Source: Hyaloraphidium curvatum
Lineage: Eukaryota; Monoblepharomycota; Hyaloraphidiomycetes; Hyaloraphidiales; Hyaloraphidiaceae
Assembly (NCBI GenBank): GCA_025558095.1
Contig: JAIVFI010000006.1
Coordinates: forward strand, 682,001 to 746,000
DNA length: 64,000 nucleotides
Direction of reading: 5' to 3'
Shown here one piece after another: positions 1 through 11,000 of the stretch. A program made the position numbers and the translations under genes. Under the pieces are notes generated by a model. It made no database searches and was not told where the DNA came from. It saw only the letters and a program-made list of their open reading frames with translations. The first letter of the stretch is position 1; the number at the start of each line of letters is the position of its first letter.

Positions 1-1464
1 GCCCTGCCCCGGCCCGCAGTGGCGCGAGGCGAACGCGGGGGACGCAGACGCCTACGCCGCATCGCAGTGGGCCGCCCTGGAGGAGGCCCGCAGGCCGGAC
101 ATGACTTGGCGCACGCGGGTGGTCGAGACGCCCAGGGCGAGCAGGGTGACGGGGAGCATCGGTTACGGTCTACTGCCCGCCGCGGGGACGAGGGTGAATC
201 CGAGGGGGAACTGGATGTGCTTCGAGTGGACGAACCCGGAGGGGTGAGCGAATCCTTCAACTGGGCTCCAACGGGCTCCGCTGAACCTCCTCTCCTCCAG
301 CTACTCGTTCCCCATTCGGATCGTGGGAGCCTCCCCCGGCCAGCCCTCGGGAGGCAACCCCGCGTGCATGGCCAACGCCGACCGCACGGGTTGTCGTTGG
401 GTCAGTCCCTGGATCGGCCCGCCGGGCATCCAGAAGTGGACCGCGCAGTTCGGGGACTGGACTCGCTGCCAGGAGCTAGTGGACGGGGCCGACGAGAACA
501 CTCCTTACATTACGTGCGGGGAGGAGCACGCGCGGGTGTTTGGGTGGCCGGGCTACGACGAGAGTGGGTTGTCCGCCGCACCGACGGCTCGCAGAGAAAG
601 CTGACGATCCCCATCCACCCCCTTACAGGCGACCCGGACAGCTGGTGCGCCGCCGCCGCCCTCGCCATGGACCTCCGCCCCGACGGCCTCCGCCACCACG
701 TGTGGTCGGATCCTCTCCGCTGGACCTTCGAGGTGGCCGCCGGCCGCCCCCCCAACTTCCCCACCAAGGAGATGCGCCCCGCCCCCCGCCCCGAGGACGA
801 GCTCATCATCGAGTGCGTCACCTGGGGCTGGGGGTGCGCGTCGTGCGACGAGCTGAGGTACCAGTGCAACGACGGCATCCAGCACTCGTGCGAGTACCTG
901 CCGAGGATCCCGGCGGGGTGCACGGGCGACGGGGCGAGGGTGTGGGAGCTGGAGTGGTACCTGCGGCAGGTGGGGGGGGTCTACCCAAAGTCGAGATACA
1001 CGCAGACCAGCGGGAGGGGGAGGACGCAGGCGGCGGCGCCGACGACGACGACCGTGGCGCCTGTGGTGGCGACGACAACAGTGGCGCCGGCTGCGGGTAC
1101 GACCCCGACCAGCGCTGCCGCCCCGCGGACGACGGCAACGGCGGTCGCACCCAGCACGGGATCGCCGGCCGGCCGGACCACGGCAACAACTACCGCTGCC
1201 TCGCAGGCCGCCTTGGCTTCCTCCTCGGCCGGCAGCACCACCACCCCTCCCGCAATCTCCAGTACCATCACCCCTCCCCCATCCGCCAACGCCTCGACAC
1301 CGGCGGCCCTGACGACGCCCCTTCTTGCAGCATCGAGCATGGCAGCGCCGGCGAGCGGCACGACCGACCCGAGCACCTCCTCCGCCGCGCGGGCCGCGGC
1401 GTGGGGTTGGGCTGCCGCGTGCGTGTTCGCGGCGATCTGGGCTGCTGCTTCTGCGGCGGTGTGA
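1..1464 (+). CDS. Cys-rich secreted/GPI-anchored wall protein, 5' partial
   Basis: The 5' end lies outside the window. Three exons fit: <1-243, 301-563 and 629-1464, with GT-AG introns of 57 and 65 bp. The first exon reads in frame 2 and contains NWMCFEWTNPEG. The second carries a Cys module (C-x8-C-x-W ... CGEEH ... FG) that ends with D-S-W-C in the third exon. The same module occurs twice in the secreted protein at 61797-63287, so the two are paralogues. The last ~150 residues are rich in Thr, Ala, Ser and Pro and end in a short Ala/Trp hydrophobic stretch. This is what a GPI-anchored fungal cell-wall protein looks like, with an O-mannosylated stalk. The biochemical role is unknown. The splice model is my inference, supported by frame closure and by the paralogue. 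Confidence 0.7.
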   Translation, partial: ALPRPAVARGERGGRRRLRRIAVGRPGGGPQAGHDLAHAGGRDAQGEQGDGEHRLRSTARRGDEGESEGELDVLRVDEPGGVSESFNWAPTGSAEPPLLQLLVPHSDRGSLPRPALGRQPRVHGQRRPHGLSLGQSLDRPAGHPEVDRAVRGLDSLPGASGRGRREHSLHYVRGGARAGVWVAGLRREWVVRRTDGSQRKLTIPIHPLTGDPDSWCAAAALAMDLRPDGLRHHVWSDPLRWTFEVAAGRPPNFPTKEMRPAPRPEDELIIECVTWGWGCASCDELRYQCNDGIQHSCEYLPRIPAGCTGDGARVWELEWYLRQVGGVYPKSRYTQTSGRGRTQAAAPTTTTVAPVVATTTVAPAAGTTPTSAAAPRTTATAVAPSTGSPAGRTTATTTAASQAALASSSAGSTTTPPAISSTITPPPSANASTPAALTTPLLAASSMAAPASGTTDPSTSSAARAAAWGWAAACVFAAIWAAASAAV

Positions 1465-1814
1465 TCGGGGGCAAGGGTGGATCGGGAGCGGCGCAGGTCG
1501 CTGAGGTTCTTGATTATGCATGTATCGTGCGTTGCCTGCAGCAGAACATCCTCTTTGCCTCATCTCCTTTCTCGCTCTGGCTTCGAGTTCATGATCGAGT
1601 CATCGTAATCCATTCAGACGGTACACGATCGCCGCGGTTCTCCTCTCCAGTCGTGGGTTTTGGTGGCCTCCTCCGCGGGAAGCCTCTGCGTTTCGACCGC
1701 GTGGTCGGCACCTCCACCACCGTCTCGTCTCCCCGTCCGTCATTGACATCCGCTCGGGATCTGCCTGCATCCCTGTATGCACCGCTCCGCAAAGTTTCAA
1801 CGATCCTCCAAATG
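1465..1814. other. Intergenic, convergent 3' ends
   Basis: About 350 bp between the 3' ends of two convergent genes. I see no conserved reading frame, RNA gene or repeat in it. Confidence 0.5.
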
Positions 1815-2980
1815 TCACTCCGTGCGCGCCAACCTGCGCCACATCTGTGCTTCGGGCGTGGTCAGGTCCAGCGGGCTGTAGCGGACAATGATCGTGCCGA
1901 CGACGCGGCGCAGCTCGTTCTCGACGCGCGGTAGGGCCTGTTCCTGGATCCTGTACTCGCAGCGGTCCAAAACGAGCTTGGCAGTTTGCGGAACCGCGGC
2001 GGCGAGCACAGAGGTGGGTGCGTTCCTCAGCTCGACGCTGTCAGAGGCGATCGGGGGACGAACCGTCCACCACGATGGGATGCCATTGTCCCCGGAGTTC
2101 CAGCCGAGAATCAGCTTCTTCGGCCGCAGGTTCCGATGCTGCATGAGAGCGGCAGGGACCGCGTTGGCGGAGACCCCCATGTTCTGAATGGCTCCAACGA
2201 GGCGCGGGCGCTCCGACAGCTGGCGGAAGAAGACGGCCGGTTGATCCGCCGTGGAGGCCCATGCGAGGTCCAGCTGCCGGAGGTTGACGCATCGCTCGAG
2301 CGCGCTTGCCAGGTTCTCGGGCACCGAGGCGTTCTGCCGGAAGGCGATCTTGGCCACCTCGAGCCAGGGTGGGAAGTCCATCTCCGGAAGCTGCTCGAAG
2401 AAATCAGATTGGTCCCAGAAGATGAGTCCAGGGTGATCAGGCTTTCCAGGGTGCCCATCCGTCTGCACGCCGCGGCGAACGGTTCCCCGGTCCCCATGAG
2501 TACCAGGCTAATGGGCTGCATCGGGTACGTCAAGCACTGTTCAATCTGCTGCGCACTGAGGCTTCCGGGGCAAGCGATGAGGATCACCGTGCGCACCAGC
2601 TCGGCGAGACGTGAGTCCTTGATGACCGGAACGAGTCTTGCGAAGTTCGTATCGCCGGACAGGTAAACTTGCTCCAAAAGCACAATCAGTGCGACTCGGT
2701 TCATGTACCTCGACGTGGCGGCGACCTTGGCGACTGCCCCCAGTCCTGACCGCACATCTGGGTGCGCGGGGGCCACCGTGTAGCGCAAGATCATCAGCCA
2801 GAGCTCTGGTGGGAGATGCGTCGCTTTCTCCTCGAAAAGAGCCAAGAGAGCCTTCGGAACGGCGCGGAGGCGCTGGCGCAGGGGACGGGGTACGGCGACG
2901 ACGGCGGTGTCCTCCGGCTCGACGCGGCGGGCTCCGCGACGGGCCAGCCCCGCGCGCTCAGAATCGCCGAAGCAGCCCAT
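1815..2980 (-). pseudogene. F-box/LRR-like protein, frameshifted
   Basis: Two overlapping minus-strand frames make one protein. The upstream frame starts best at 2980 (MGCFGDSE) and has an F-box-like segment, HLPPELWLMILRYTV, followed by leucine-rich sequence up to GTLESLITL. The rest (FEQLPEMDFPPWLEVAKI and on to the stop at 1815) lies in another frame. The switch falls near 2430-2440 and no GT-AG intron fits there, so this is a frameshift. F-box proteins recruit substrates to SCF ubiquitin ligases. That role is only inferred here because the F-box is divergent. Two relatives lie at 16464-18432 (broken) and 52346-54494 (intact). A single sequencing error is the alternative to true gene loss. 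Confidence 0.6.
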
Positions 2981-3708
2981 GTGTTGCGATGGGAGTGCTC
3001 GTGCAAGAAGGGGTAGCGATGCGCGGTGCGCCGGAGTCCGGAGTCCTGGCCCAAACAATGTCGCTGGAGCGAAGAGGGCGAAGGATGAAGCAACGCGCGG
3101 CTGCGAGCGCAAAGAGTCCGATGTAGAGAGTGCGGGCGCGGGAAGGCGGCCGCGGGCAGCAAACGAGCACGAGGGAGCGCCGGTAGGAGTCGGGGAGGTG
3201 TGTGGCTGCGAGCGCCGCGGCCGAGAGTCCGCGGCAGTTATCCCCAGGATGTCGCAGAAGACGATACTCTGCCCATCATCGCGAGCGAGCATCCGATCTC
3301 ATCTGGAACAGGTCCATCGAGCAACTCTAGGCCCCTGCGCGGCGGGATTCGCCCCGCAGCAGCGCGATGCGGAGCAAGCCGCACATAGGCTACTCCAGAA
3401 TGGGCCGGGGACCATATGTGCTCAGAATCGATACCGATCGCACCCAGGAGCGGTCGGTCCACGCGACATGAGGTGCTTCCCGGGCCTGGAGGCATGTTCG
3501 AAGGCGGGTCGGCGGCGGGCGGGCTCCCGGATCGGGCCGTGTGGGAAGCCGCACTCCCGCGCGCGTTCGCACCAGCGGGGCATAGCCCGCAACACTCCGG
3601 AGCACGGATCGGCAGATCGAAAACGATGCTGCCTCCCATGAAATGGCGCCGGAGCCGCTGAAACGTCTCAGACGAGGAGGTGGAGAGAACGGGCGGTGGC
3701 GAGTCTCC
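2981..3708. promoter_or_regulatory. Shared upstream region of divergent genes
   Basis: About 730 bp separate the divergent starts of the F-box-like gene (minus strand) and the GH13 gene (plus strand). It must hold both promoters. Open frames here have no recognisable protein signature. No specific motif is called. Confidence 0.4.
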
Positions 3709-5313
3709 ATGCCGGCGGACACAATCGCTTCGCGCCCATGGTGGGAAACCGGCGTCTTCTACCAGGTGTACCCGCGCTCGCTGCAGGATTCGGACGGGGA
3801 CGGCGTCGGCGATCTGCGCGGCATCGCGTCCCGCCTCGACTACTTTGCTGGTCTGGGCGTCGGCTCGCTCTGGCTGTCACCCATCTTCCGCTCGCCGATG
3901 GCGGATTTCGGCTACGACGTGGCGGACTACGAAGATATCGACCCGCTCTTCGGCTCGCTCGAGGACTTTGACCGCCTCCTCGCCGGCGCCCACGCCCGGG
4001 GCCTGCGCGTGATCCTGGACCTGGTCCCCAACCACACCTCGACGGAACACGCGTGGTTCCGGGAATCGCGTTCCTCGCGCAACAGCCCAAAGCGGGACTG
4101 GTACGTCTGGGCCGATCCCTCCCCGGACGGCGGGCCTCCCAACAACTGGATCTCGTACTTTGGCGGGCCCGCGTGGACGCGCGATCCGGCAACGGGGCAG
4201 TATTACCTGCACAACTTCGATCCACGCCAGGCGGATCTCAATTGGCACAACCCTGCCGTGCGGGAGGCGATCCACGGCGCTCTCCGTTTCTGGCTCCGCA
4301 GAGGCGTCGACGGCTTCCGGCTCGACGTGGCTTTCATCCTCCTCAAGGACGCGGAGCTGCGCGACAACCCGCCAGACCCTAACTGGAAGCCGGGGGACAA
4401 CCCCGTCTGGCGGCTGCGGAGGGTCTACTCGCAGGAGCGACCGGGGCACCACGAGCTGCTGGCCGGGATGAGGGCCGTGGCAGACGAGTTTTCGGATCGG
4501 GTGCTGGTCGGCGAGATACAGTACAGCACCGACCCGGCGCTCATGGCGTCGTACTACGGCACCGCGGCAAGACCCGAGGTGCACCAGCCCTTTAACTTTG
4601 CCCTCATCATGTTGCCCTGGGACGCACGCAGGGTGCGCGAGTTTGTCGCGGCCTACGACGCCGCGGTGCCGCCATGGGGCTGGCCGACCTACGTGCTGGG
4701 GAACCACGACCAGGACCGCCTCGTCTCGCGGATCGGGTCGGAGCAGGCCAGGGTGGCCGCCATGTTCCTCCTCACGGTGCGTGGGGCGCCGTACATCTAC
4801 CAGGGCGAGGAGCTCGGCCTGCCCAACGGCGAGGTCGCACCCGAGGACTACCAGGACCCGCAGGGTATCAACGTCGGGATCAGCCGCGATCTTTGTCGCA
4901 CGCCCTTCCAATGGGACGGGAGCTTGAACGCGGGATTCACAACTGGGAAGCCGTGGCTGCCCGTGTCGAGCACCTGGAAGACGCTCAACGTGGAGAGCGA
5001 GGATGCGGACCCCAAGTCGTCCTTGTCTTTGTACCGCCGCCTCCTGGCTCTGCGGCGCACGCACCCTGCTTTGCATGCCGGATCGATGGCGCTGGTCGAG
5101 AGCCCACCGGACGTGCTTGCTTTCGTCCGCAAGGAGGCGGGCGAGCGGTTCCTGGTCGCGCTCAACTTTTCGGCCGGACCGCAGGCGCTTGAGCGGCCGG
5201 AGCTGGGGCGCGGGAAGGTGTTGTTGTCGACGGCGATGGATCGCGAGGAAGCGACCGATCTGGGAGGACTGGCGCTGCGGGCAAACGAGGGCGTGCTGAT
5301 TCAGTTGGACTGA
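3709..5313 (+). CDS. GH13 alpha-glucosidase, bacterial type
   Basis: An intronless 534-residue glycoside hydrolase family 13 enzyme of the alpha-glucosidase/oligo-1,6-glucosidase type. It would release glucose from short alpha-glucans such as maltose or isomaltose. The (beta/alpha)8 barrel opens with WWETGVFYQVYPRSLQDSDG. The catalytic set is visible: nucleophile Asp in DGFRLDVAF, acid/base Glu in LVGEIQ, and transition-state Asp in LGNHDQDR. The calcium/region I motif is DLVPNHTS. A C-terminal beta domain follows. There is no signal peptide, so it is probably cytosolic. An upstream in-frame ATG at 3643 would add 22 basic residues unlike the family, so 3709 is preferred. Motif style and lack of introns point to bacterial ancestry, whereas most neighbours here are spliced. 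Confidence 0.88.
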   Translation: MPADTIASRPWWETGVFYQVYPRSLQDSDGDGVGDLRGIASRLDYFAGLGVGSLWLSPIFRSPMADFGYDVADYEDIDPLFGSLEDFDRLLAGAHARGLRVILDLVPNHTSTEHAWFRESRSSRNSPKRDWYVWADPSPDGGPPNNWISYFGGPAWTRDPATGQYYLHNFDPRQADLNWHNPAVREAIHGALRFWLRRGVDGFRLDVAFILLKDAELRDNPPDPNWKPGDNPVWRLRRVYSQERPGHHELLAGMRAVADEFSDRVLVGEIQYSTDPALMASYYGTAARPEVHQPFNFALIMLPWDARRVREFVAAYDAAVPPWGWPTYVLGNHDQDRLVSRIGSEQARVAAMFLLTVRGAPYIYQGEELGLPNGEVAPEDYQDPQGINVGISRDLCRTPFQWDGSLNAGFTTGKPWLPVSSTWKTLNVESEDADPKSSLSLYRRLLALRRTHPALHAGSMALVESPPDVLAFVRKEAGERFLVALNFSAGPQALERPELGRGKVLLSTAMDREEATDLGGLALRANEGVLIQLD

Positions 5314-5382
5314 TTCGGCAGGCTGTTAGTAAATGGCCACGTGCGAAAGGGCACCAAGGAGTATGATTTCTTCCTCCCAGTT

Positions 5383-6664
5383 CTACATCCTCGCCCTCCC
5401 GTCCCGCTCCGCAAGCTCCTTCTCAACGACTTCCCTCGCCTTCTTCACCTCGTCCACCTCCCACTCCAGCTCCCTGACGTACGACATGCCTGCGTACTCA
5501 TATTTCCCCCCCTTGCTGATCGCCTCCTCCGCGTTCTTCAGCCTCAGCAGCGCCCTGTTCCTGCTCTTCAGCGAGACCGGCGCACCACCCGCCAGCTTGA
5601 CGTCCCCCGACGACGTGTGCGCGGGATCCCCGACGAGCGCGACGATCATGTCCGCGCCTGCCTCGTCGAGGACGGCGAATTCGGGCATGCAGGGGGCCAG
5701 CTCGAAGGGCGAGCGGACGCGGTGCGAGGCGTAGGGGCGGAGGAGGGAGAGCCGGGGGAAGCGCGTGGCGAGCTCGCCGAGGATGCAGAACTGCGGGTCG
5801 ATGAGGTTGATCTTGCCGGCGTTGAACTGGTCCATCGCTTCGGCTGTCGTGCAGGGGAGTGATCGGATCAATGAGTGGCCGAAGAAGCCGGCAACAGTGT
5901 GAGACGTACTCGGCGTGACCCATCGAACGCCGAGGATCTCGGTGCCGTCCGCCACGGCGCGCTCGCGCATCCGCCGGATGACGTCCTCGGTCGAGTCATG
6001 CAGGACAGCCATCATGAACTTAACGTCGAAGCGCTTCGGCGCGTCTTCGGGCGTAATCCACTGTATGGGAGGCGTCAATCGGCGGCGGAACGGAAGATAC
6101 GCGATCGGCGAAACCCACATTGCACCAGAAAGAGAGCGCACCCGTCATCGGCACGCTGCCCGTCTCCTCGCACATGGTCCAGAACTCCTCGCTCTTGTCG
6201 TGTATCCTCTTGCGCCAGTCCATCACCTCCTTCCGCGTCCACCGCCTCTGGTCCTCCCTCGCGCCGTCCTCCCCCTCGACGGCCTCCCGCGACGACGACC
6301 GGCCCCGGATCAGCAGCAGCCCGACCTCCTCGAACGTCTCCCTGATCGCGGCCAGCGCGTGCGGCAGCACAGCGTCGGGGAACCGGTGCTTCTCCCCGGC
6401 CAGCGCCTGCGCCCACCGCGGATCGCGGTCCACGGGCTCGACTTTGCCGCCGGGGAACACCGTCAGGCCGCCGAACTGCCCGCGCGCGGAGCGATCGACC
6501 ATCAACACGCGGTAGTCGGCCGGGTCCGCGGACGTCGCCTCGGACGGCGGCCGCGGCGCGAGGATCAGCAGCGACGACGCGTGGCCGGGCACGACGGGCA
6601 CCGCGGCCGGCGGCCGGCCCTTGAGCGCGCGCCCGCGCACCAGCGGAATAGGTTTGGGAGGCAT
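5383..6664 (-). CDS. NUDT19-like Nudix hydrolase (acyl-CoA diphosphatase)
   Basis: Exons 6119-6664, 5910-6060 and 5383-5843 give 385 residues. The introns are 58 and 66 bp, and the second starts GTACGT. The Nudix box is split by a long insertion, as in NUDT19/RP2p: FPGGKVEP comes first and AIRETFEEVGLLL about 35 residues later. The spliced joins read FWCN-WITPEDAPKRFD and RWVTP-TEAMDQFNAGK, both typical of this family. Members cleave CoA and acyl-CoAs to 3',5'-ADP and acyl-phosphopantetheine, usually in peroxisomes. The protein ends ARM, which fits the PTS1 consensus. It lies beside acyl-CoA genes, which fits. An alternative start is 10 codons upstream at 6694. A coiled coil of ~40 residues closes the protein. 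Confidence 0.85.
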
Positions 6665-6792
6665 CGCTGTGGGGGGACGGAACGGGCCGATCACGGATCA
6701 ACATCGACTGCGTCTCCAGGTCGGAGGAACGCGCATCCTGGTTGCCCGGCGCCGTTTACAGTGACTTTGTTTTTCTATTGGCCGACGCGAAG

Positions 6793-7884
6793 ATGGCCGG
6801 ACTTGGCGCCTTCAATCATCTGGAAACGGAGCGGACGCCGTCCGGCGTGGCATACGTGTGCGCACCTTCGGACTGCTCCAACGTGCCGAAGCGTGACTAT
6901 CCAGGACACTCTCTAGATCTATATCGAACCCTCCGATGAACATCATCACGCTTGGGCTCTACCAGTGAGCAGTCGGAACGCGTTGCTAGCTGTCTCCCTT
7001 CACCATCTCGTTACGCGCTCTCTACCTTTGCACCTATTCAGGGAATTCATCGCGCTTATCGAATCGCTCGCCACTGATCCCGCCGTTCGCGTCGTCGTCT
7101 TCCGCTCCTCCGTGCCTTCCTTCTTCATGGCCCACTTTGATGTCGAGCTGCTCACGAGGATACAGCCGCTGCGAGCGGGAGAGATCGGGCCCTCGGCTTG
7201 GACCTTGAATCCGTTCAGCAAGATGGCGGAGCAGTTGCGGACGATGCCGAAGCCGACCATCGCAATCATAAACGGGCGAACGGGCGGCGGAGGGTCCGAG
7301 CTCGCACTCTCGATGGACATGAGGTTCGCCGGACCCGAAGCTGTCTTCAACCAGCCTGAGGTAGGCGCTCGACTTCCGTCCCGGAATCTGCGGCCTGACA
7401 GTGAGCAGGTTGCGCTCGGGATCCTGCCTGGGGGCACGGGGACTGGAAGGCTGGCTAGGCTCTGCGGCCGGTCGAGGGCGATGGAGATCATTTTGGGATG
7501 CGAGGATTTCTCTGCCAAGGAGGCAGAAGCTTACGGTATCTACAGTTGTTTGCAGATGCTGGATCGCACCTGCTAACGTTTGTCGGCATCGCAGGCTGGG
7601 TCAACCGCGCCTTCGACACCGCGGAAGCTTTGGAAGCCCATGTTACTCGCCTCGCCGAGCGGATGGCAAAGTTCGAGCCTAACGCCGTCGCGCGCGCCAA
7701 GCAGTGCGTGCTGCGGGCGGAAAAGGGCGTGATCGAGGATGCCATCGCCGAGTCCGTGGACTTTGCCGAGCTGCTCAAGGTTGACAGCTGGGAAGAGAAC
7801 GGCCGAATGAAGAAGTTCTTGAAGATTGGAGGGCAGACGGTGGAGGGCGAGAAGAAGCTCGGATTCCTCTGTGGACAACTTTAG
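6793..7884 (+). CDS. Enoyl-CoA hydratase/isomerase family protein
   Basis: Five exons (6793-6857, 6917-6964, 7042-7360, 7409-7535, 7595-7884) give 282 residues. The small second exon restores the first beta strand, reading YVSISNPPMNIITL across the junction. The oxyanion-hole region is KPTIAIINGRTGGGGSELAL, followed by FNQPEVALGILPGGTGTGRL across the third intron. These are crotonase-superfamily features. A Gly-rich stretch replaces the usual second acidic residue region in part, so the exact reaction (hydratase, isomerase or thioesterase) is open. The C-terminus (CGQL) is not a clear PTS1. It sits between an acyl-CoA diphosphatase and an acyl-CoA synthetase, suggesting a role in fatty-acid metabolism. 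The end of the CDS is part of an 85-bp tandem duplication. Confidence 0.85.
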
Positions 7885-8032
7885 TCGAGAGGTAGAAGTT
7901 TCAAAAGTTTATGCTATTCGGTTCTGACTTTCAGCAGTACTGCTGGGATTCCTCTGATGGACAACTTTCTTTTATAGGTAGAAGCTCATACGTTTATGTG
8001 ACTCGGTTTTGACGTTCGGCAGTAGTTGCGGG
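7861..8032 (+). repeat. 85-bp imperfect tandem duplication at a gene's 3' end
   Basis: Two diverged direct copies, 7861-7945 and about 7946-8032. Both open with GGATTCCTCTG, share GGACAACTTT and GGTAGAAG, and end near CAGTA. The first copy contains the stop codon of the enoyl-CoA hydratase gene, so the last codons of that gene were duplicated into its 3' flank. Confidence 0.75.
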
Positions 8033-8094
8033 GCGTTGGGGTGACAGCGGTCAACTTGTCACCCGCGCTGAGTCACACCAACTCTTTCAGGCCA

Positions 8095-11000
8095 ATGTCC
8101 GAAAAGCACAACGCCGTGCCCCCGCTGCTCGCGGAGCAGCTCAAGAACATCCCGCACCACGGTCCGGACGAGCCGATGACCCCGCCGCAGACACCCGTGG
8201 CGCCCCGCATCGCCGGGGAGGCGCCCCCCCCCCAGGAACGCCACGAAGCCCAGACGCCCATCACCAACGTCGCCGGCACCGCGACCGCCGAGCCTGGAGC
8301 GCAGAAGACCGAGGCCGACATCGCCGACGATCCCAAGTGGACGTCTTTCCTGCTGAAGGACAGGTCGCAGGTGCAATCGAGTTACACGACCAAGCCCGCG
8401 GGGCGCGGCGAGTCCATCATTCTCAGGTGACCGTCTTCTCGTGCTCGGCTCTTTCTGCCTCCACTGATGGGCATTCCTGCGTGATAGGTCGCCCAAGACC
8501 CCTCCCGGAACGCCTCTCGTCGTGCGCCCCAACGAAGAGACCCGTACATGCTGGGACCTGTTTCAGCAGGGAAAGAAGCGCGCTGGGGCCGACAGCAAGT
8601 GCATGGGCGTAAGGAAGCCGGGATCAAGGGAGTATGAGTGGTTCAGGTTCGGATTCACTGCGGAATCGTTGGCCTTTTGTCGTGACTCACAACCTGCTGC
8701 CATCAGTTGGGCCGACGTCGAACGCCAGATCCGCGCTCTCGGCGAGGGCATGGCCAGCTCTACCGGGCTTGAGTTTGGATCGGGAGAGCGCGTCGGAGTG
8801 TTTATGGGCACGTCGATGGAGTTCGCGCTGGTCGACGGGGCGTGCAACAGCCGCGGATGGACCGTCGTCCCGCTCTACGAGACCTTCGCCAGCGGTGAGT
8901 CCACGGCATCCATTCGCAGCGAGATTTTGGTTGATGCTTTGGTGGCAGACGCTCTTATTCACATCGTCAAGCTGGTCGAGATGAAAGTCGTGTTCACTAC
9001 GCCTCGCCTGCTCGCCCGCCTCATCTCGATCAAGCCCGGCTTGCCCAACCTGACGCACGTGGTCGTCGCGCGCGCCGATCTGCCCGAGGATATCCCCGAT
9101 CTGGACCCGGCGCAGAAGGCCGGGTTCACAGTCAGGACCTGGCGGGAGGTGGTCGACGATGGCGCGAGGGTCATGGGCACCAAGGCAGACCAGCAGGGAT
9201 CCAAGTGGTGGTGGGACGTCAAGGATACGGACACGCAGACGATCTGCTTTGTGGGTGCACTTGGCTTCAGCTTTGACGTTTCACTCAATGTTCCCCTTCA
9301 ACTCAGACGAGCGGCACTACCGGTACGGCTCTCTGCCCGGCGCAGCTAGCTCTTGAACTCACTTTTTGCTCCAGGGATGCCAAAAGGGGCTGTCATAAGC
9401 CACGGGAACTGGGTTTGCGGTGCGGCGGGCGCTGCGGAGGTGTTTGAAGACTTCTTGAGCCCTGGCGACACCGTGAGTACATTGTCCGTCGTCGTGCCAC
9501 GATATGAAGCTGACTGCTTCACAGTACATCAGGTACTGCGTTGATTCGCGTTGCTCTACCTACCTGACTGGTCTACCTGAGCAGCTACCTGCCCATGGCT
9601 CATTGCTTCGAGAAAATCGATATGTACAACACGTGGGCTGATGCAATCGTTACGCATGCTCGTGTATTGAGCGTTTCCTTCTGTCAGCTTCAACCTCGGC
9701 TGTGTGATGGGCTTCTTTGGCGGCGACGTACTCAAGCTCTTCGATGACATGGAAGTGCTCAAGCCGACGGTACGTCGACCCAGCTTTCGATAGGGTTGCA
9801 TGACTAATGATTGCATTGCGGATGCAGTACTTTCCCACCGTACCTCGTCTTCTGAGTCGATTCCACGATGTTGTCATGAACCAGATTCACAAGTCCGGCT
9901 ACGTCGCAAATGCTCTGGTAAGCAGATCGCGGGCTCCTTGCGGTTTTCGCTGCTGATTGAGAAGCGCAGTGGAAAGTCGGCTACGAGTTCAAGCGCCAGC
10001 TCCTCTACCGCTTCGGCATAATCACCAAGAACACCCCCTTCGACAAGCTCCTGTTTGGCCGTATCCAGGCCAAGATGGGCGGATGTTTGCGGGGCATCGT
10101 CACCGGCAGCGCTCCGGTAAAGCCACGTCGGTTCCGTTCCTGCGCCGGTCTCGAACGCCTCTTGCAGATCCCGCCACCGGTCATTGAATGGTACCGCATC
10201 GTCATGGGCTGCGAAGTGCTCGAAGGATATGCCCAGACGGAGAACTGCGCGGTATCACTCATCACCCGGCCCGGAGACTACACCTTCCCGTACGGCAGCT
10301 TCGTCGGCGTTCCCTTCCAGTGCAACGAAATCAAGCTCATCGATGCCCCGGAGATGAACTACTTCGTCACGGACTACCCTCATCCTCGTGGGGAGATCTG
10401 CAGCCGCGGAGGTGCGTCTCACGCAGTTTCGTTGCACCGTGGAAACTCACAATGCGGTCAGCGGAGGTCATGCAGGGATACTACAAGCAGCCGGATAAGA
10501 CTGCAGAGACCGTTGACAAAGATGGCTGGCTGCACTCGGGCGACGTGGGCGAGCTGCTTCCCAACGGGACGATCAAGATCATCGACAGGTGAACTCTTTT
10601 CGAAGAAGTAAGTTCGTTGCTGATGCACATAACCTCGACAGGATCAAGAACGTTCTGAAGCTCGCACAGGTATGGCTCGATGTGAAAGAAGATGTAGCTC
10701 CGCAACTGATCTCCATTCCGTGATCAGGGCGAATACGTTGCTGTCGGTGGGAACCTACATGCCCGGAATGGCTGCGACGAGCACGCTGACATGATCGTGT
10801 TCCGCAGAGCGCGTCGAGAACATCCTCTCGCGCTCCGACTTCATCATGCAGATCTTCCTCGAGGGCGATTCGCTCAAGACATACCTCGTCGGCATAATCC
10901 ACCCCGACCCCGATCGCGTGGTGGCCTTTGCCGAGTCACACGGCAAGCTCAAGGGCCTGAGCTACGAGCAGCTGTGCGACACAAAGGACCTGCATGACGC

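Noticed and set aside
540-1934. A long Arg/Pro/Asp-rich open frame of 464 codons over the first gene
   Set aside because: It is the out-of-frame shadow of the Thr/Ala-rich wall protein in GC-rich DNA, with no domain and wrong composition.
3877-5076. A 399-codon open frame antisense to the GH13 gene
   Set aside because: An antisense shadow caused by high third-position GC. The sense frame has all catalytic motifs.
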